A stretch of DNA of 64,000 nt from Litoribrevibacter euphylliae. Its GTDB lineage: Bacteria; Pseudomonadota; Gammaproteobacteria; Pseudomonadales; Litoribrevibacteraceae. This document shows, in pieces, positions 7,119 through 16,739 of the stretch; position 1 is the first letter of the stretch, and every line of letters begins with the position of its first letter. Both the position numbers and the translations under genes were made by a program. Where the stretch lies: contig NZ_JBHRSZ010000007.1 in the NCBI RefSeq assembly GCF_042646085.1, forward strand, positions 124,001 to 188,000, read 5' to 3'. A model generated the notes under the pieces. It did no database searches, was not told the origin of the DNA, and was given only the letters and a program-made list of their open reading frames with translations.

Positions 7119-8132
7119 ATGACAAACACAACAAACTTTAAGATCACAACCACCAGTTCACACACGTTCTTCTGTAAAGACGATCAGACCGTTCTGGAGG
7201 CAGCACTCCAACAGCATTGTTTTGTGCCCAATGCCTGCACCAATGGTGTATGTGAAGTCTGTTACGGTGATCTATTAGCGGGAACAGTTCGTTTAAAGAG
7301 TGGACAAACTGTTTCAGCACCACCAACTCAGCATAACCTCTTATACTGTATAGCAACGCCACTTACAGATTTAACCATTGGTATTAAGGCCTTTAGAGGC
7401 CCTGGAGAATTTAAATTGCAAACCATAGCCTGCCAGATCGAACAAGTGACTCAATTAAATGAAGACGTCTTCCAAGTTGCCCTGCTTGCACCAGCTGGGA
7501 AATACCCTGAGTTTCACGCAGGCCAATATTTAGAACTACTGCCTGAAGATGGTAACAGCTATCCATTTACCATTGCCTGCGCACCAAGAGGCCGCACCAT
7601 TGAGCTTCACATTCAGGTCCATCAAGAAAACCAAAGCGCGCAATACATCATTGAACAACTGCAAAACCGTCCTTCAATTCGGGTCAAGTTACCTATGGGG
7701 AATTGCTATCTCCCAATTGAACGTCATACCCTCAAAAAAGACGTTTTATTAATTGCAGCGGGAACTGGCTTTGCTCAAATGAAAAGTTTAATTGAAGCTC
7801 TGGCTGAAGAAACGGATCGACCAACCCTTCATCTGTTCTGGGTTGGTAAACAACCCGCTGATCTCTACGCGACAGAACTAGCACAACAATGGCAAGAACA
7901 GGGGTTGATTCACTACTACCCGATTGTCCGTGACACCAATCAAGGCTGGGATGGTTACAGTGGTCTAATCGAAGACCTCATCATGGAACGATTTCAAAAT
8001 CTATCACAATGCTCTGCCTTCTTTTGCGGCTCACCCAACTTTGTCTATGGCATTCTGGACGCCCTAACCGACGATGGCCTGAACCAACGAGATTGCTACT
8101 CAGACGTGTTTGATTACGCTCCTCGTACTTAA
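7119..8132 (+). CDS. 2Fe-2S ferredoxin-type NAD(P)H/flavin oxidoreductase
   Basis: A 337-residue electron-transfer flavoprotein. An N-terminal plant-type ferredoxin domain (about 1-95) has Cys40, Cys45, Cys48 and Cys77 as 2Fe-2S ligands. It is followed by a FAD-binding barrel (about 100-200, YPFTIAC near the flavin) and an NAD-binding domain with AAGTGFAQMKS. This resembles the family often labelled CDP-6-deoxy-delta-3,4-glucoseen reductase, and NAD(P)H flavin reductase Fre in its C-terminal part. Its place 6 bases after ubiD suggests it supplies reduced flavin or electrons for quinone synthesis, which is inference. A paralogue is at 59127-60107. Confidence 0.85.
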   Translation: MTNTTNFKITTTSSHTFFCKDDQTVLEAALQQHCFVPNACTNGVCEVCYGDLLAGTVRLKSGQTVSAPPTQHNLLYCIATPLTDLTIGIKAFRGPGEFKLQTIACQIEQVTQLNEDVFQVALLAPAGKYPEFHAGQYLELLPEDGNSYPFTIACAPRGRTIELHIQVHQENQSAQYIIEQLQNRPSIRVKLPMGNCYLPIERHTLKKDVLLIAAGTGFAQMKSLIEALAEETDRPTLHLFWVGKQPADLYATELAQQWQEQGLIHYYPIVRDTNQGWDGYSGLIEDLIMERFQNLSQCSAFFCGSPNFVYGILDALTDDGLNQRDCYSDVFDYAPRT

Positions 8133-8258
8133 TCACCCGTCAACTTCACCGCTTTGATTCTAAACTTAAGAACTGAGCTTAGAGGCAAAGCAGTGAACAC
8201 TTCCCAGATCATCCTGCCTGTTTTTCAGACAACCAGCGCCTCTCCTTACAAACTTTTT

Positions 8259-8276
8259 GTGACATTTTAATTTCAT
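8259..8276 (+). promoter_or_regulatory. Degenerate PHO-box-like direct repeat upstream of pit
   Basis: GTGACAT at 8259-8265 and ATTTCAT at 8270-8276 are spaced by 11 bases; each matches 5 of 7 positions of the PhoB half-site CTGTCAT. It lies 65 bases before the phosphate transporter start. The match is weak. Confidence 0.25.
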
Positions 8277-8340
8277 TTATTTTACACTGCGCGCCAAATG
8301 AGCAATCGGCTCCAACTAAAGATGCACTGAGAGTTCTTTT

Positions 8341-9924
8341 ATGGAATTTAGAAACCTAAACCAACTCGAAAAAGCTACAAACTCCTATCAGCCAGAACTT
8401 ATCCGTCTGGGTCTCTGTTTACTCTTCCTTGCAGGTATTTTCCTGTTCACAGCTTTCCGTACTGAAGGTATTGAAGGCGGTTATCTCTTAATTTTTGCAG
8501 CCATGATCGGTGGCTATATGGCCATCAACATTGGTGCTAACGATGTTGCCAATAATGTTGGACCTGCTGTTGGTTCAAAAGCGTTAACGCTCACCGGAGC
8601 GCTCATCATCGCAGCTTTATTTGAGGCCGGTGGCGCCTTGATCGCTGGCGGAGATGTCGTCGGAACCATTAAAAAAGGGATCATTAACCCTGAGTCGATA
8701 TCAGATCCAGACACCTTTATCTGGTTAATGATGGCGGCCTTATTGGCTGGAGCGCTTTGGCTAAACTTAGCAACGTACTTAGGTGCACCCGTTTCGACGA
8801 CTCACTCAATCGTTGGTGGTGTGTTAGGAGCTGGTATTGCGGCTGGCGGATTCGGCATTGCCAACTGGTCTAAAATGGGCGCAATTGCTGCCAGCTGGGT
8901 GATTTCACCGGTATTGGGCGGTCTGATTGCAGCCCTCTTCCTCTATATTATTAAACGCACAGTGGTCACTCGACACAACATGCTGGCCTCAGCCAAGCGA
9001 GTTGTTCCTCTCCTGATCATGCTGATGGTGTGGGCGTTCTCTACCTACTTGATCATGAAAGGTCTTAAGAAGATCTGGAAACCAGGCATTGAAGTCGCAG
9101 CACTGACAGGGTTGGGTATTGCTTTCGCAACCTGGCTAATTTCAAAGCCACTCATCAGCCGAAAAGCAGACAAGATCGAGACTAATAACGTTCTGGAAGA
9201 AAAAGACGGTGTAAACAGCCTCTTTACTGTTCCCCTAATCATTGCCGCTGCGTTGTTAAGTTTCGCTCACGGTGCAAACGACGTAGCTAACGCGATTGGC
9301 CCATTAGCAGCCATTAATGAAGCGGTTCTTAGCCAAGGCGTAGTGACCAAAGCTAGCATTCCTTTATGGGTCATGATGGTGGGAGCATTGGGTATTGCCC
9401 TTGGTTTAGTCTTGTTTGGCCCTAAACTGATTCGCACTGTCGGCACAGAAATTACTGAGCTAGATAAAACCCGCGCCTTCTGTATTGCGATGGCGGCAGC
9501 GATTACCGTGATCATTGCATCCCAGTTGGGCTTGCCAGTAAGTTCGACCCACATCGCCGTAGGTGGCGTATTCGGTGTTGGCTTCCTTCGTGAGTATATG
9601 AAAACCAGCTACGCGAGCCAGCTTCACACTATCGTTGATCACCACGAAGGCGCAGAAAAGGAACGTATCGAACATTTCCTGGCAGACTTCAAGAATGCGT
9701 CCGTTGAAGAAATGGCACAAATGATTCGCCAACTGAAAAAGCGCAAGACAGATGTTTTCCTGAGCAAATCAGAAAGAAAGCGTCTAAAACGTGTTTATAA
9801 GGAAGAGTTGGTGAAACGTTCTGCTTTGATGAAAATTGCTGCGGCATGGATCATTACCGTACCTGCGTCAGGTATCTTAGCAGCCATCATCTTCTTCACC
9901 ATTCGTGGTATGGCATCCAGCTAA
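8341..9924 (+). CDS. pit: PiT-family inorganic phosphate transporter
   Basis: Inner-membrane phosphate symporter of 527 residues. The two PiT signatures are present as inverted-topology duplicates: GANDVANNVGP (Asp68) in the N-terminal half and HGANDVANAIGP (about 309-320) in the C-terminal half, each followed by an S-T-H motif (PVSTTHS and PVSSTHI). Many hydrophobic segments flank them. A charged cytoplasmic stretch of about 70 residues, rich in Lys and Glu, lies before the last membrane helix. It is a single-gene unit followed by a strong terminator. No phoU-like DUF47 gene is adjacent, although one often accompanies PiT genes. Confidence 0.92.
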   Translation: MEFRNLNQLEKATNSYQPELIRLGLCLLFLAGIFLFTAFRTEGIEGGYLLIFAAMIGGYMAINIGANDVANNVGPAVGSKALTLTGALIIAALFEAGGALIAGGDVVGTIKKGIINPESISDPDTFIWLMMAALLAGALWLNLATYLGAPVSTTHSIVGGVLGAGIAAGGFGIANWSKMGAIAASWVISPVLGGLIAALFLYIIKRTVVTRHNMLASAKRVVPLLIMLMVWAFSTYLIMKGLKKIWKPGIEVAALTGLGIAFATWLISKPLISRKADKIETNNVLEEKDGVNSLFTVPLIIAAALLSFAHGANDVANAIGPLAAINEAVLSQGVVTKASIPLWVMMVGALGIALGLVLFGPKLIRTVGTEITELDKTRAFCIAMAAAITVIIASQLGLPVSSTHIAVGGVFGVGFLREYMKTSYASQLHTIVDHHEGAEKERIEHFLADFKNASVEEMAQMIRQLKKRKTDVFLSKSERKRLKRVYKEELVKRSALMKIAAAWIITVPASGILAAIIFFTIRGMASS

Positions 9925-9944
9925 TCTAAGTTGTCATCATGATC

Positions 9945-9974
9945 AAAAAAGCCACCGTTAGAGGTGGCTTTTTT
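9945..9974. terminator. Bidirectional terminator between pit and hemY
   Basis: Stem GCCACC/GGTGGC (9951-9956 and 9963-9968) is flanked by six A residues on the left and six T residues on the right, so it can end the pit transcript on plus and the hem transcript on minus. Confidence 0.85.
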
Positions 9975-10020
9975 ATTTCATCTTCATATGTACCCAACCC
10001 TAATCAAAGAGCGTATCAAC

Positions 10021-11304
10021 TTACTCTTCAAGATCAGGATTGAACTCAAACTCACCCACGCCACTTCTAGGTTTAGGCATAGGTAAATCAGGTAAACCGT
10101 CCGTCATCATGGAAACGGCCTGACGAAAATATTGGTTGGATTTCTCGTACTCGCCTAAGTGACCGAGCAAACGGCACATTTCGCCGTAAATCTCGGCATT
10201 CTGATCCAATCGTAAGCTGATTTCGAAGTACTCGCGCGCTTTACCCCACAGCTGATTCGCCAAACACAAACGACCAAGTGTTAACATCAGCACCGCACTG
10301 TGAGGACGTTCCTGTAACCAGCGTTCTGCTTCTAAAAGCTGACGCGCCACATCATCACCTTTGATTTGACCGTAGAGGTAAACTAACTTATCCACCCACT
10401 CATCCCGCAGGAAGTGACGAATCACGCGCTCTGCCTGAGCTTCCTGATCCACTTGCCGCAAGAAATTCACATAATGGATAACAGTGCGGGAGTCAGTCTG
10501 CATAGAAACAGGCAGCGACCGCCAAAACCTTTGAAGCTCCTGATACGCTTCTTCCTTATCCGAGGATTTAGACACGGCCTGCATTTTATCGGTCAGGAAG
10601 GACTTAGTGATACGACGTTCCAGTGTGTTGATTTCACTGTCCGTCAGCGCCTTACGCTTCTTCAGCTCTGGTAATAAGTTTTTAAGGTGCACCCAATCTT
10701 TGAGTTTCAGATATGCGGTGCTTTGTAGTTTCAACAGGTACCTATGATTCGGAGCCAATTCACGCGCTCGGACTAACGTAGCCAAAGCCTGTTCGTACAT
10801 CCCTCTGTCCAGCTGAATTTCCGCCTGTGCCAGATAAATAGCCAACTCATGCTTGGGACATTCGTTCAACGCTGTAGCCAACAAGCTGTCGCATTCCTCA
10901 GTTTTACCTTGTTCTTGAGCGGCCCGAGCCATCGCTAAGTAATGGATAATCCGGTGCTTGGAATCTTTTAAACTGCCTTTTAATAGCTTCTCCGACTTAC
11001 TCCAGTTGGCCTGAGTGTATTCCACCAGTCCTTCCATCGCAGTAAATAAGGCACGCTTCCGAATACGCTCTTTATTCCAAAAGCGAATGGTTTTTGGGGC
11101 TAATACCAAGATATTAAAGACACGGATAACACAGTAAAAAATACTTAAACCAACCAAAGCCATTAAAAGCGCGAACCAGAAGCTGGTCTCGAACGTATAA
11201 CCAGAGTAACTCAGTAATACATAGCCTTTGTCATCACTGGCTAAATAAACGAAACCGCCACCAATCAACAGGAACGCAACCGCAAACAGCACGATTCCTC
11301 GCAT
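10021..11304 (-). CDS. hemY: HemY-like inner-membrane TPR protein
   Basis: A 427-residue protein with two N-terminal transmembrane segments (about 3-22 and 42-64) followed by helical TPR-type repeats. Start MRGIVLFAVAFLLIGG at 11304 is chosen because it lies one base after the hemX stop and matches the family N-terminus; a longer frame adds 14 charged residues overlapping hemX. HemY of this family (COG3071) sits in the hemCDXY operon. Its role in haem biosynthesis is unclear; interaction with haem enzymes has been proposed. It is not the protoporphyrinogen oxidase also called HemY. Confidence 0.88.
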   Translation of the reverse strand: MRGIVLFAVAFLLIGGGFVYLASDDKGYVLLSYSGYTFETSFWFALLMALVGLSIFYCVIRVFNILVLAPKTIRFWNKERIRKRALFTAMEGLVEYTQANWSKSEKLLKGSLKDSKHRIIHYLAMARAAQEQGKTEECDSLLATALNECPKHELAIYLAQAEIQLDRGMYEQALATLVRARELAPNHRYLLKLQSTAYLKLKDWVHLKNLLPELKKRKALTDSEINTLERRITKSFLTDKMQAVSKSSDKEEAYQELQRFWRSLPVSMQTDSRTVIHYVNFLRQVDQEAQAERVIRHFLRDEWVDKLVYLYGQIKGDDVARQLLEAERWLQERPHSAVLMLTLGRLCLANQLWGKAREYFEISLRLDQNAEIYGEMCRLLGHLGEYEKSNQYFRQAVSMMTDGLPDLPMPKPRSGVGEFEFNPDLEE

Positions 11305-11305
11305 A

Positions 11306-12652
11306 TCAGTTTCCTTCTTCCTTGTTGCCGGATGACGAAGCCTCACCCTTTCCTTGAATCATAGAACGTTGTACTTGTTCATAAATCGCACGCTGAGCTT
11401 CTTCAAGATACGCCTTAAGCACTTTATGAGAGCCACTGATATCCACATCCGCCATAGTTATCTGGCGTGTTTGCAACTCAGAAAGCTGTTCAATAAAAGA
11501 TTGAGTGTCTTTACGCCCTAGATAAAGAGTGTCGACCAACTCTTTGGCTTGAGCCAAGGCACTGTCATAGACTTTTTGATCTTCAGACATGAGCGCCTGC
11601 TGGGCATGCAACAAACGCAAGGTCAACATGGCATTAAATTGCGCCTTGGCATCTTGTGATAACCAACTGGCTTTCGGTTTGACTTCGCTGGCCGTAATAC
11701 GCACGAGGCCTTCCAGCTTTTTGGACACCCAATCCACAAAGCCCATTGAATCGGCAGAGGCAATTTCAACAGGCTTAACTTCGAACTGTGGCTTATCCGG
11801 TTGTAAGGACGGGACGTAATCAATCAAGGCATCAAGGGCAAGATAAGTACCGGCACGATCACCACGCTCAACCTGATTCAACAGTAATAAATCTTTAGCC
11901 ACCTGCTTACGAACTGGCAATAACCGTGGGTCATCAAGTGTGGTCAAATAAACGTCAGCCGCCAACAACGTAGATTTAGCCCCTTCAAGATCACCATCTA
12001 ACTGCAACCGCTGGGACGCTAGGCGTAACAGGTATTCTAAGCGGGCAATTTCCCAATCTTGACGACGGACACCGGTCAAACTGGCCATCTGTTCAGACAA
12101 ATATACCATCTGCTTTTTCTGGCGCTCATTATCAACCATGAGCTCTGTCAGAGATGCAACCGATGCTGTTTGGCCAGACGACAACTGTTGAACGCCCTGA
12201 TCATGGTTATTTACGGTAAGCTTAAGCTGGGCTTGAGTATTTTTAAGAGTAACCAGTTCATCCTGGAAGCTTTGTAGATTCATCCACAACCAATAACCCA
12301 CGCCACCCATAGCCATCAGCAGCACAAGTAAAGCCCCCACCAGCAAGCCAGAAGCCTTATTCGAAGATGTCGGTGGTACCGACCGAGAGGTCGCGGAAGC
12401 ATTATGAGATGCACCAGGTTTTGGCGCTGTAGGTTGTATAGGCTTAGTCGATGTATTCTCGGCCGCGGCAGATGCCTTGTCTGGAGACGTTATCGATGTG
12501 TCAGACGACGCCTTAGACAACGAAGGCTCATTTTGTTGATCCGTTTTAGTATCATCTGATTTGTCAGTAGAAGGGTTATCAGAGGCTTGTGAGCTATCCT
12601 CACGATTATCATCCACCTGATCAGGCTTATTCTGTTTATCTGAATCTTGCAT
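11306..12652 (-). CDS. hemX: HemX-like membrane protein
   Basis: Single-pass inner-membrane protein of 448 residues. The N-terminal 100 residues are a low-complexity segment rich in Ser, Asp, Lys, Gln and Thr, then a membrane helix (about 101-123), then a periplasmic coiled-coil and helical domain. It is the second-to-last gene of the hemC-hemD-hemX-hemY unit. Annotations as uroporphyrinogen-III methyltransferase are unsupported here, because no SAM-binding methylase motif is visible. Its function is best described as unknown and tied to tetrapyrrole synthesis by context. Confidence 0.88.
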   Translation of the reverse strand: MQDSDKQNKPDQVDDNREDSSQASDNPSTDKSDDTKTDQQNEPSLSKASSDTSITSPDKASAAAENTSTKPIQPTAPKPGASHNASATSRSVPPTSSNKASGLLVGALLVLLMAMGGVGYWLWMNLQSFQDELVTLKNTQAQLKLTVNNHDQGVQQLSSGQTASVASLTELMVDNERQKKQMVYLSEQMASLTGVRRQDWEIARLEYLLRLASQRLQLDGDLEGAKSTLLAADVYLTTLDDPRLLPVRKQVAKDLLLLNQVERGDRAGTYLALDALIDYVPSLQPDKPQFEVKPVEIASADSMGFVDWVSKKLEGLVRITASEVKPKASWLSQDAKAQFNAMLTLRLLHAQQALMSEDQKVYDSALAQAKELVDTLYLGRKDTQSFIEQLSELQTRQITMADVDISGSHKVLKAYLEEAQRAIYEQVQRSMIQGKGEASSSGNKEEGN

Positions 12653-12817
12653 CCAAGCGCCTCTCCTTCAGCCAACACATTCATCTAAAACAATCATATC
12701 GGGAATGAACCGCTCATACTCGCGGGTTACACAACACATGATACGTTATTAGCAAAGTATAACCTTGTCGTGTGGAATTAAGCGACTTTTAAGCCACGTC
12801 TTTTGATAGGTAAGCTC

Positions 12818-13609
12818 TCAATGATTCGCTATCAAACCTTCAACAGCCGTTAACACTGCGTCGTTGGAGGCACCATCACAAACTCTAATCGCAGATTCGG
12901 GAATACCGTTGGATACCAAAACTTGAGCAACGCGTACACTCGGAACCAACCAACAGAGTGTGGAAGAATACAGACATTGACGATCTATTCGCCCTTCCAG
13001 CATAGCTACCATATTCAAAAAGCTGTCGCCACTGGCCACCTGAATGATGTCCAAAGGTTCGCGGAATGCCTCTGCTAAGGTTTCGGCATGTGCCATTGCA
13101 GGCTGTCGTTGGTAGAGCGGTAATTCCGTCACCTTGGCGCCTCGTTCGACAACAGTATTTCGAATCAGGTCACGACCACCTTGGCCTTTCACCAACAACG
13201 CCTTCTTATCTTTTAACGTCTGAAACACATCGAGATGCATCAAAGCTTCACTGTCAGTGCCACTGGGCACATGAATGTCTGAAGCCACCAGTTCTGGAAT
13301 GTGTTTGGATAAGGCATTGGCCGTCGCTTGGCCGATCGCCACCCATTCAATACCAATGGGTAACTGTGGCCAGTAATGATCAATGTGCGTGGCCAATAAT
13401 TCAGCGGCATTAGCACTGATCACAATGACGATATCAAACGTATCGAGATTAAGTAGCTGACTTTTGGACACCCCGGACAAGGCGAGAGGCTCAATGACCA
13501 TCACTGGAACATGAAATGTATCGACGCGGATGGATTGCGATCCCAGCTTTTGGAGCGTATCCGAAAGCTGGGTTGCATGGGGTTCAGAACGAGTGATCAG
13601 TAATTTCAT
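12818..13609 (-). CDS. hemD: Uroporphyrinogen-III synthase
   Basis: HemD cyclises hydroxymethylbilane, inverting ring D, to give uroporphyrinogen III. The 263-residue length is typical. Visible are the N-terminal ITRSEPHATQL stretch and the central I-V-I-S-A-N-A region (family: T/S-S-x-N-A), followed by VAIGQATANAL. The C-terminal lobe contains QVASGDSFLNM, where family members have a T-S/S-G motif. HemD sequences are weakly conserved, and position directly after hemC (41-base gap) makes the call secure. The gap to hemX is 165 bases, longer than elsewhere in this unit. Confidence 0.9.
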   Translation of the reverse strand: MKLLITRSEPHATQLSDTLQKLGSQSIRVDTFHVPVMVIEPLALSGVSKSQLLNLDTFDIVIVISANAAELLATHIDHYWPQLPIGIEWVAIGQATANALSKHIPELVASDIHVPSGTDSEALMHLDVFQTLKDKKALLVKGQGGRDLIRNTVVERGAKVTELPLYQRQPAMAHAETLAEAFREPLDIIQVASGDSFLNMVAMLEGRIDRQCLYSSTLCWLVPSVRVAQVLVSNGIPESAIRVCDGASNDAVLTAVEGLIANH

Positions 13610-13650
13610 AGGATGAAACTGAGGATGTTTGGAGTCAGATCAAAAACGAC

Positions 13651-14589
13651 TTACTCCTGATCTGAATTATAGACTTCATCAAGAATATCTTGCGCACCTT
13701 GCTTGAGTAATTCCTCAGCAACCTCAATGCCTAATTTTTCAGGATCAGCAGCATCACCACGTATTTCATGACGAAGCACCGTTGTTCCATCCGGCGAGCC
13801 AACTAAACCTCGTAACCAGATTTGATCACCTTGCAACTCGGCATAGCACGCAATAGGTACCTGACAACCGCCTTCCAAACGACGATTCATGGCGCGTTCT
13901 GCATAAACACGAGTCGCTGTCGCGTCATCATGCAAGGGCTTCAGCAATTCAATGGTCTCGGCATCATCCACTCGACATTCAATACCAACTGCGCCCTGAC
14001 CACCTGCGGGCAAACTGGTATCGGTACTGATGCGTTCCGCAATGCGATCTTCCATCTTCAGGCGTAACAGACCGGCAGTTGCCAAAATGATCGCATCGTA
14101 CTGACCGTCATCCAGCTTCGATAACCGGGTTTGAACATTACCACGTAACCACTTAACTTCCAGATCCGGGCGTTTCTGCATCAACTGACACTGACGACGT
14201 AAACTTGAAGTGCCCACCACGGACTTTGGTGGTAACTCATCAAGGCTCTTATAGTGGTTCGACACAAAGGCGTCTCTTGGGTCTTCGCGCTCACAAATCA
14301 CCGACAAACCTAAACCTTCAGGAAACTCCATCGGCACATCTTTCATTGAGTGCACGGCAATGTCGGCTTCGCCGTCTAGTAGACACCGTTCCAACTCCTT
14401 CACAAACAAGCCTTTGCCACCGACTTTAGCCAAAGGCGCATCCAGGATTTTGTCGCCACGTGTCGACATCGCAACCAACTCAACAGTTAATTCTGGATGA
14501 ACAGCCAACAAGCGTTCTTTCACGTATTCCGCTTGCCATAAAGCCAAAGGACTTTTGCGCGTTGCAATTCGAAGGGTTTTGGTAGTCAT
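13651..14589 (-). CDS. hemC: Hydroxymethylbilane synthase (porphobilinogen deaminase)
   Basis: HemC joins four porphobilinogens into hydroxymethylbilane. The 312-residue protein shows RIATRKSPLALWQA at the N-terminus, HSMKDVP (catalytic Asp84), GTSSLRRQCQL with the substrate-binding arginines, and EGGCQVPIA with Cys242, which carries the dipyrromethane cofactor. All key residues are intact. It follows algR by 82 bases on the same strand and precedes hemD, the arrangement known in Pseudomonas. Confidence 0.96.
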   Translation of the reverse strand: MTTKTLRIATRKSPLALWQAEYVKERLLAVHPELTVELVAMSTRGDKILDAPLAKVGGKGLFVKELERCLLDGEADIAVHSMKDVPMEFPEGLGLSVICEREDPRDAFVSNHYKSLDELPPKSVVGTSSLRRQCQLMQKRPDLEVKWLRGNVQTRLSKLDDGQYDAIILATAGLLRLKMEDRIAERISTDTSLPAGGQGAVGIECRVDDAETIELLKPLHDDATATRVYAERAMNRRLEGGCQVPIACYAELQGDQIWLRGLVGSPDGTTVLRHEIRGDAADPEKLGIEVAEELLKQGAQDILDEVYNSDQE

Positions 14590-14671
14590 AGTATTCTCAA
14601 ACCAATATTTCTAAAGAGACCCTATGCTACCAGAGAGGTAAGATCAGTAAAAACTGAAATACTGACAGACA

Positions 14672-15415
14672 TCAAAGAGTTTGCATCAATTTTCTCAAAC
14701 CAGAAACGTGGCGACGGCTGACATCCAAACTTTCATCCAGCCCACGAATCTTTACTTTGTGCTGGCCTTGCGTTGATCGTTCCATGGCTTCCAAGTGATT
14801 CACGGAAACCAGACAGTTCCGGTGAATGCGATAAAAGCGCGCCTCAAGCTCTTTTTCGAGATCTTTTAGGGTTTCATCAATTAACACTTCACCGTGATGA
14901 TGATGAACCGTCACATACTTCTGATCGGCCCGAAAGTAGAAAATGTCTTCAATCGGTATGAGCTCCAATCCTCGATGAGTTCGAGCACTGATATGCGAAC
15001 GTGCAGGTACTTCCTCTTGATCCTTAGACGGTTTACCTAGAGCTGAAAGCTGTGCTTTATTTAACTTTGTGGCTCGCGCCAGCGCCTGGCCCAACTCTTC
15101 TTTGTTCACAGGCTTCATTAAATAACCTAACGCCTGGACATCAAAGGCTTCGACTGCATATTCGTCATACGCCGTACAAAAAATCACTGCCGGGGGGTGC
15201 TTCTGATCAACCAATTTAGCAGCCGCCTGTAAACCATCCATTTCCGGCATACGAATGTCCATTAACACTACTTCTGGGCGAGCAGATTCCACTTGTCCAA
15301 TTGCATCATTACCATTTTCGGCAGTGGCAACGACCTGATAGTCAGGTAATTCATCCACCATTCGTTTGAGTCGTTCACGAGCTAATGGCTCATCATCAAC
15401 AATTAGAACTCGCAT
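14672..15415 (-). CDS. algR: AlgR-type LytTR response regulator
   Basis: A 247-residue response regulator with an N-terminal receiver domain (about 1-120; DDE acidic pocket at D7, D8 and E9, phosphoacceptor Asp53 in LMDIRMPEMDG, conserved Lys103 in YLMKPVNKEE). A C-terminal LytTR DNA-binding domain (about 145-245) contains the H-R-N-x-L-V motif. In Pseudomonas, AlgR controls alginate, twitching and virulence genes with AlgZ/FimS. The gene order algZ-algR-hemC is the same here, so orthology is likely, although the target genes in this organism are unknown. Confidence 0.92.
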   Translation of the reverse strand: MRVLIVDDEPLARERLKRMVDELPDYQVVATAENGNDAIGQVESARPEVVLMDIRMPEMDGLQAAAKLVDQKHPPAVIFCTAYDEYAVEAFDVQALGYLMKPVNKEELGQALARATKLNKAQLSALGKPSKDQEEVPARSHISARTHRGLELIPIEDIFYFRADQKYVTVHHHHGEVLIDETLKDLEKELEARFYRIHRNCLVSVNHLEAMERSTQGQHKVKIRGLDESLDVSRRHVSGLRKLMQTL

Positions 15416-15483
15416 ATACTAATCCGTACCTATTCCGTAATTCTTGGCTCGTATTCTTGAGGGATCAAACATTGGGATTTGCA

Positions 15484-16494
15484 CTATTTCAAAGAATAGA
15501 TGATTGTCGACACATAACAATCTTCCGTATTGCGTCCTTCGACTTTAGCACTCTCGCCATATATTGCTTTTAGTCTAGCGCGAATATTATTGAGCGCCAT
15601 GTTCTGGCCTTTATGCTTAATATGAGCCGTATCAGGAATGGAGTTCGATACCACGATAATAACGTTCGAGTCGGTCTTATCGTAGCTGGCTTTCACTTTG
15701 ATCCAACCCGGCTGTGACGAGGTTTGAATACCGTGGTAAATGGCGTTTTCAAGAACTGGTTGCAGAGTAAGTAACGGGATCGGCGTAGTTTTAGAGAGCC
15801 CGTCAATGTCCCATTCGATGTCAAGACGATCCCCGAGCCTTAAACTTTCCATCGACAAATATTTTTTGCACAGACTGACTTCTTCAGAAAACGCCACCTG
15901 AGACTTGTGTTCTCCCAAAGTGGCCCGAAACAAACTCGACAGGTCTTCTACTGCGCGCTCTGCTTTTTCTGGATCAACCATTATTAAGCTGGCAATAGTG
16001 TTCATACTATTGAACAAAAAATGTGGTCGAATTCGCGATTGCAAAGCATCGACTCTCGCTTCAAGTTCTGCTTTGGCCCGTTGAGTCAACTCTGCTCTGA
16101 CATACAAATAGCGAATCAATAAGGCACTGATCAGTGCAGCAACCAAGCCATTCTTAAACACATGCGTCCAATCGATGGCATCTTCCTGCAACCACACTAA
16201 CAACATGGACATGATCATAACCACGGCAACAATAACAAAATAACTAATGACCGCCGAAACCGCATCCGGCAATTGCATCAGGTATTTCCGCATGCTACAA
16301 AGCAACGCCGCACATGTTAGTGTGACCCATTGCAGGAACAACGAAAGCCAGCCTAACAACTCAAGTGAAATCTGATCCCACGGTTTTAACAACAGCACCA
16401 CAAACGCAATGGCTTCAGCAAGGATCACTAGTGCGCCCAGGCTGGCACTCTTACATAAGTCAGGTAAGAAATAAGTAGGATTCTTACTGTCCAT
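15484..16494 (-). CDS. algZ: AlgZ/FimS-type LytS-family sensor histidine kinase
   Basis: Inner-membrane sensor of 336 residues with four to five N-terminal hydrophobic helices (about 15-150). The His_kinase domain has its phosphoacceptor in IRPHFLFNSMNTIASL, and a C-terminal ATPase domain carries LQPVLENAIYHG (N box). Start ATG 16494 gives the family-typical N-terminus NPTYFLPDLCKS; a longer frame to 16557 adds 21 residues without support. It sits 68 bases before algR and is its expected partner. As in FimS, the classical G1/G2 boxes are degenerate, so kinase activity should not be assumed. Confidence 0.9.
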   Translation of the reverse strand: MDSKNPTYFLPDLCKSASLGALVILAEAIAFVVLLLKPWDQISLELLGWLSLFLQWVTLTCAALLCSMRKYLMQLPDAVSAVISYFVIVAVVMIMSMLLVWLQEDAIDWTHVFKNGLVAALISALLIRYLYVRAELTQRAKAELEARVDALQSRIRPHFLFNSMNTIASLIMVDPEKAERAVEDLSSLFRATLGEHKSQVAFSEEVSLCKKYLSMESLRLGDRLDIEWDIDGLSKTTPIPLLTLQPVLENAIYHGIQTSSQPGWIKVKASYDKTDSNVIIVVSNSIPDTAHIKHKGQNMALNNIRARLKAIYGESAKVEGRNTEDCYVSTIIYSLK

Positions 16495-16658
16495 TTTGTA
16501 CCCATCCAATATTAAAAATGCCAGAAACCAATAAATAAGTTCCCTAAATATCAACAACCTACCGCAAATGGTAATACAAATCCGGAATTAGGTTTAACTT
16601 TCAAACCCGAAAAACCCAAATAACGAAACACATAAAAAAACAAGTAGACTAAACTGTA

Positions 16659-16677
16659 GAAATTGATTCTCATTCAA
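16659..16677. promoter_or_regulatory. Candidate Fur-type site
   Basis: The 19-base window at 16659-16677 matches about 12 of 19 positions of the Fur consensus. Read on the minus strand it contains TGAATGAGAATCAATT, close to the common gammaproteobacterial form with TGAGAATCATT. It lies about 65 bases before the binding-protein gene and upstream of algZ. Confidence 0.35.
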
Positions 16678-16739
16678 ATTTAGTTAGTAGCGCATTCATT
16701 CACCACTAAATTGCCAGATTCTTTTGAAAAGGACTTTTT

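Noticed and set aside
11306..12652. Uroporphyrinogen-III methyltransferase
   Set aside because: No SAM-binding methylase motifs; only the HemX membrane and coiled-coil layout is seen.
12802..12836. TTTGATAG/CTATCAAA inverted repeat at the hemD end
   Set aside because: A 19-base loop, overlap with coding sequence and no T run make it unconvincing as a terminator.
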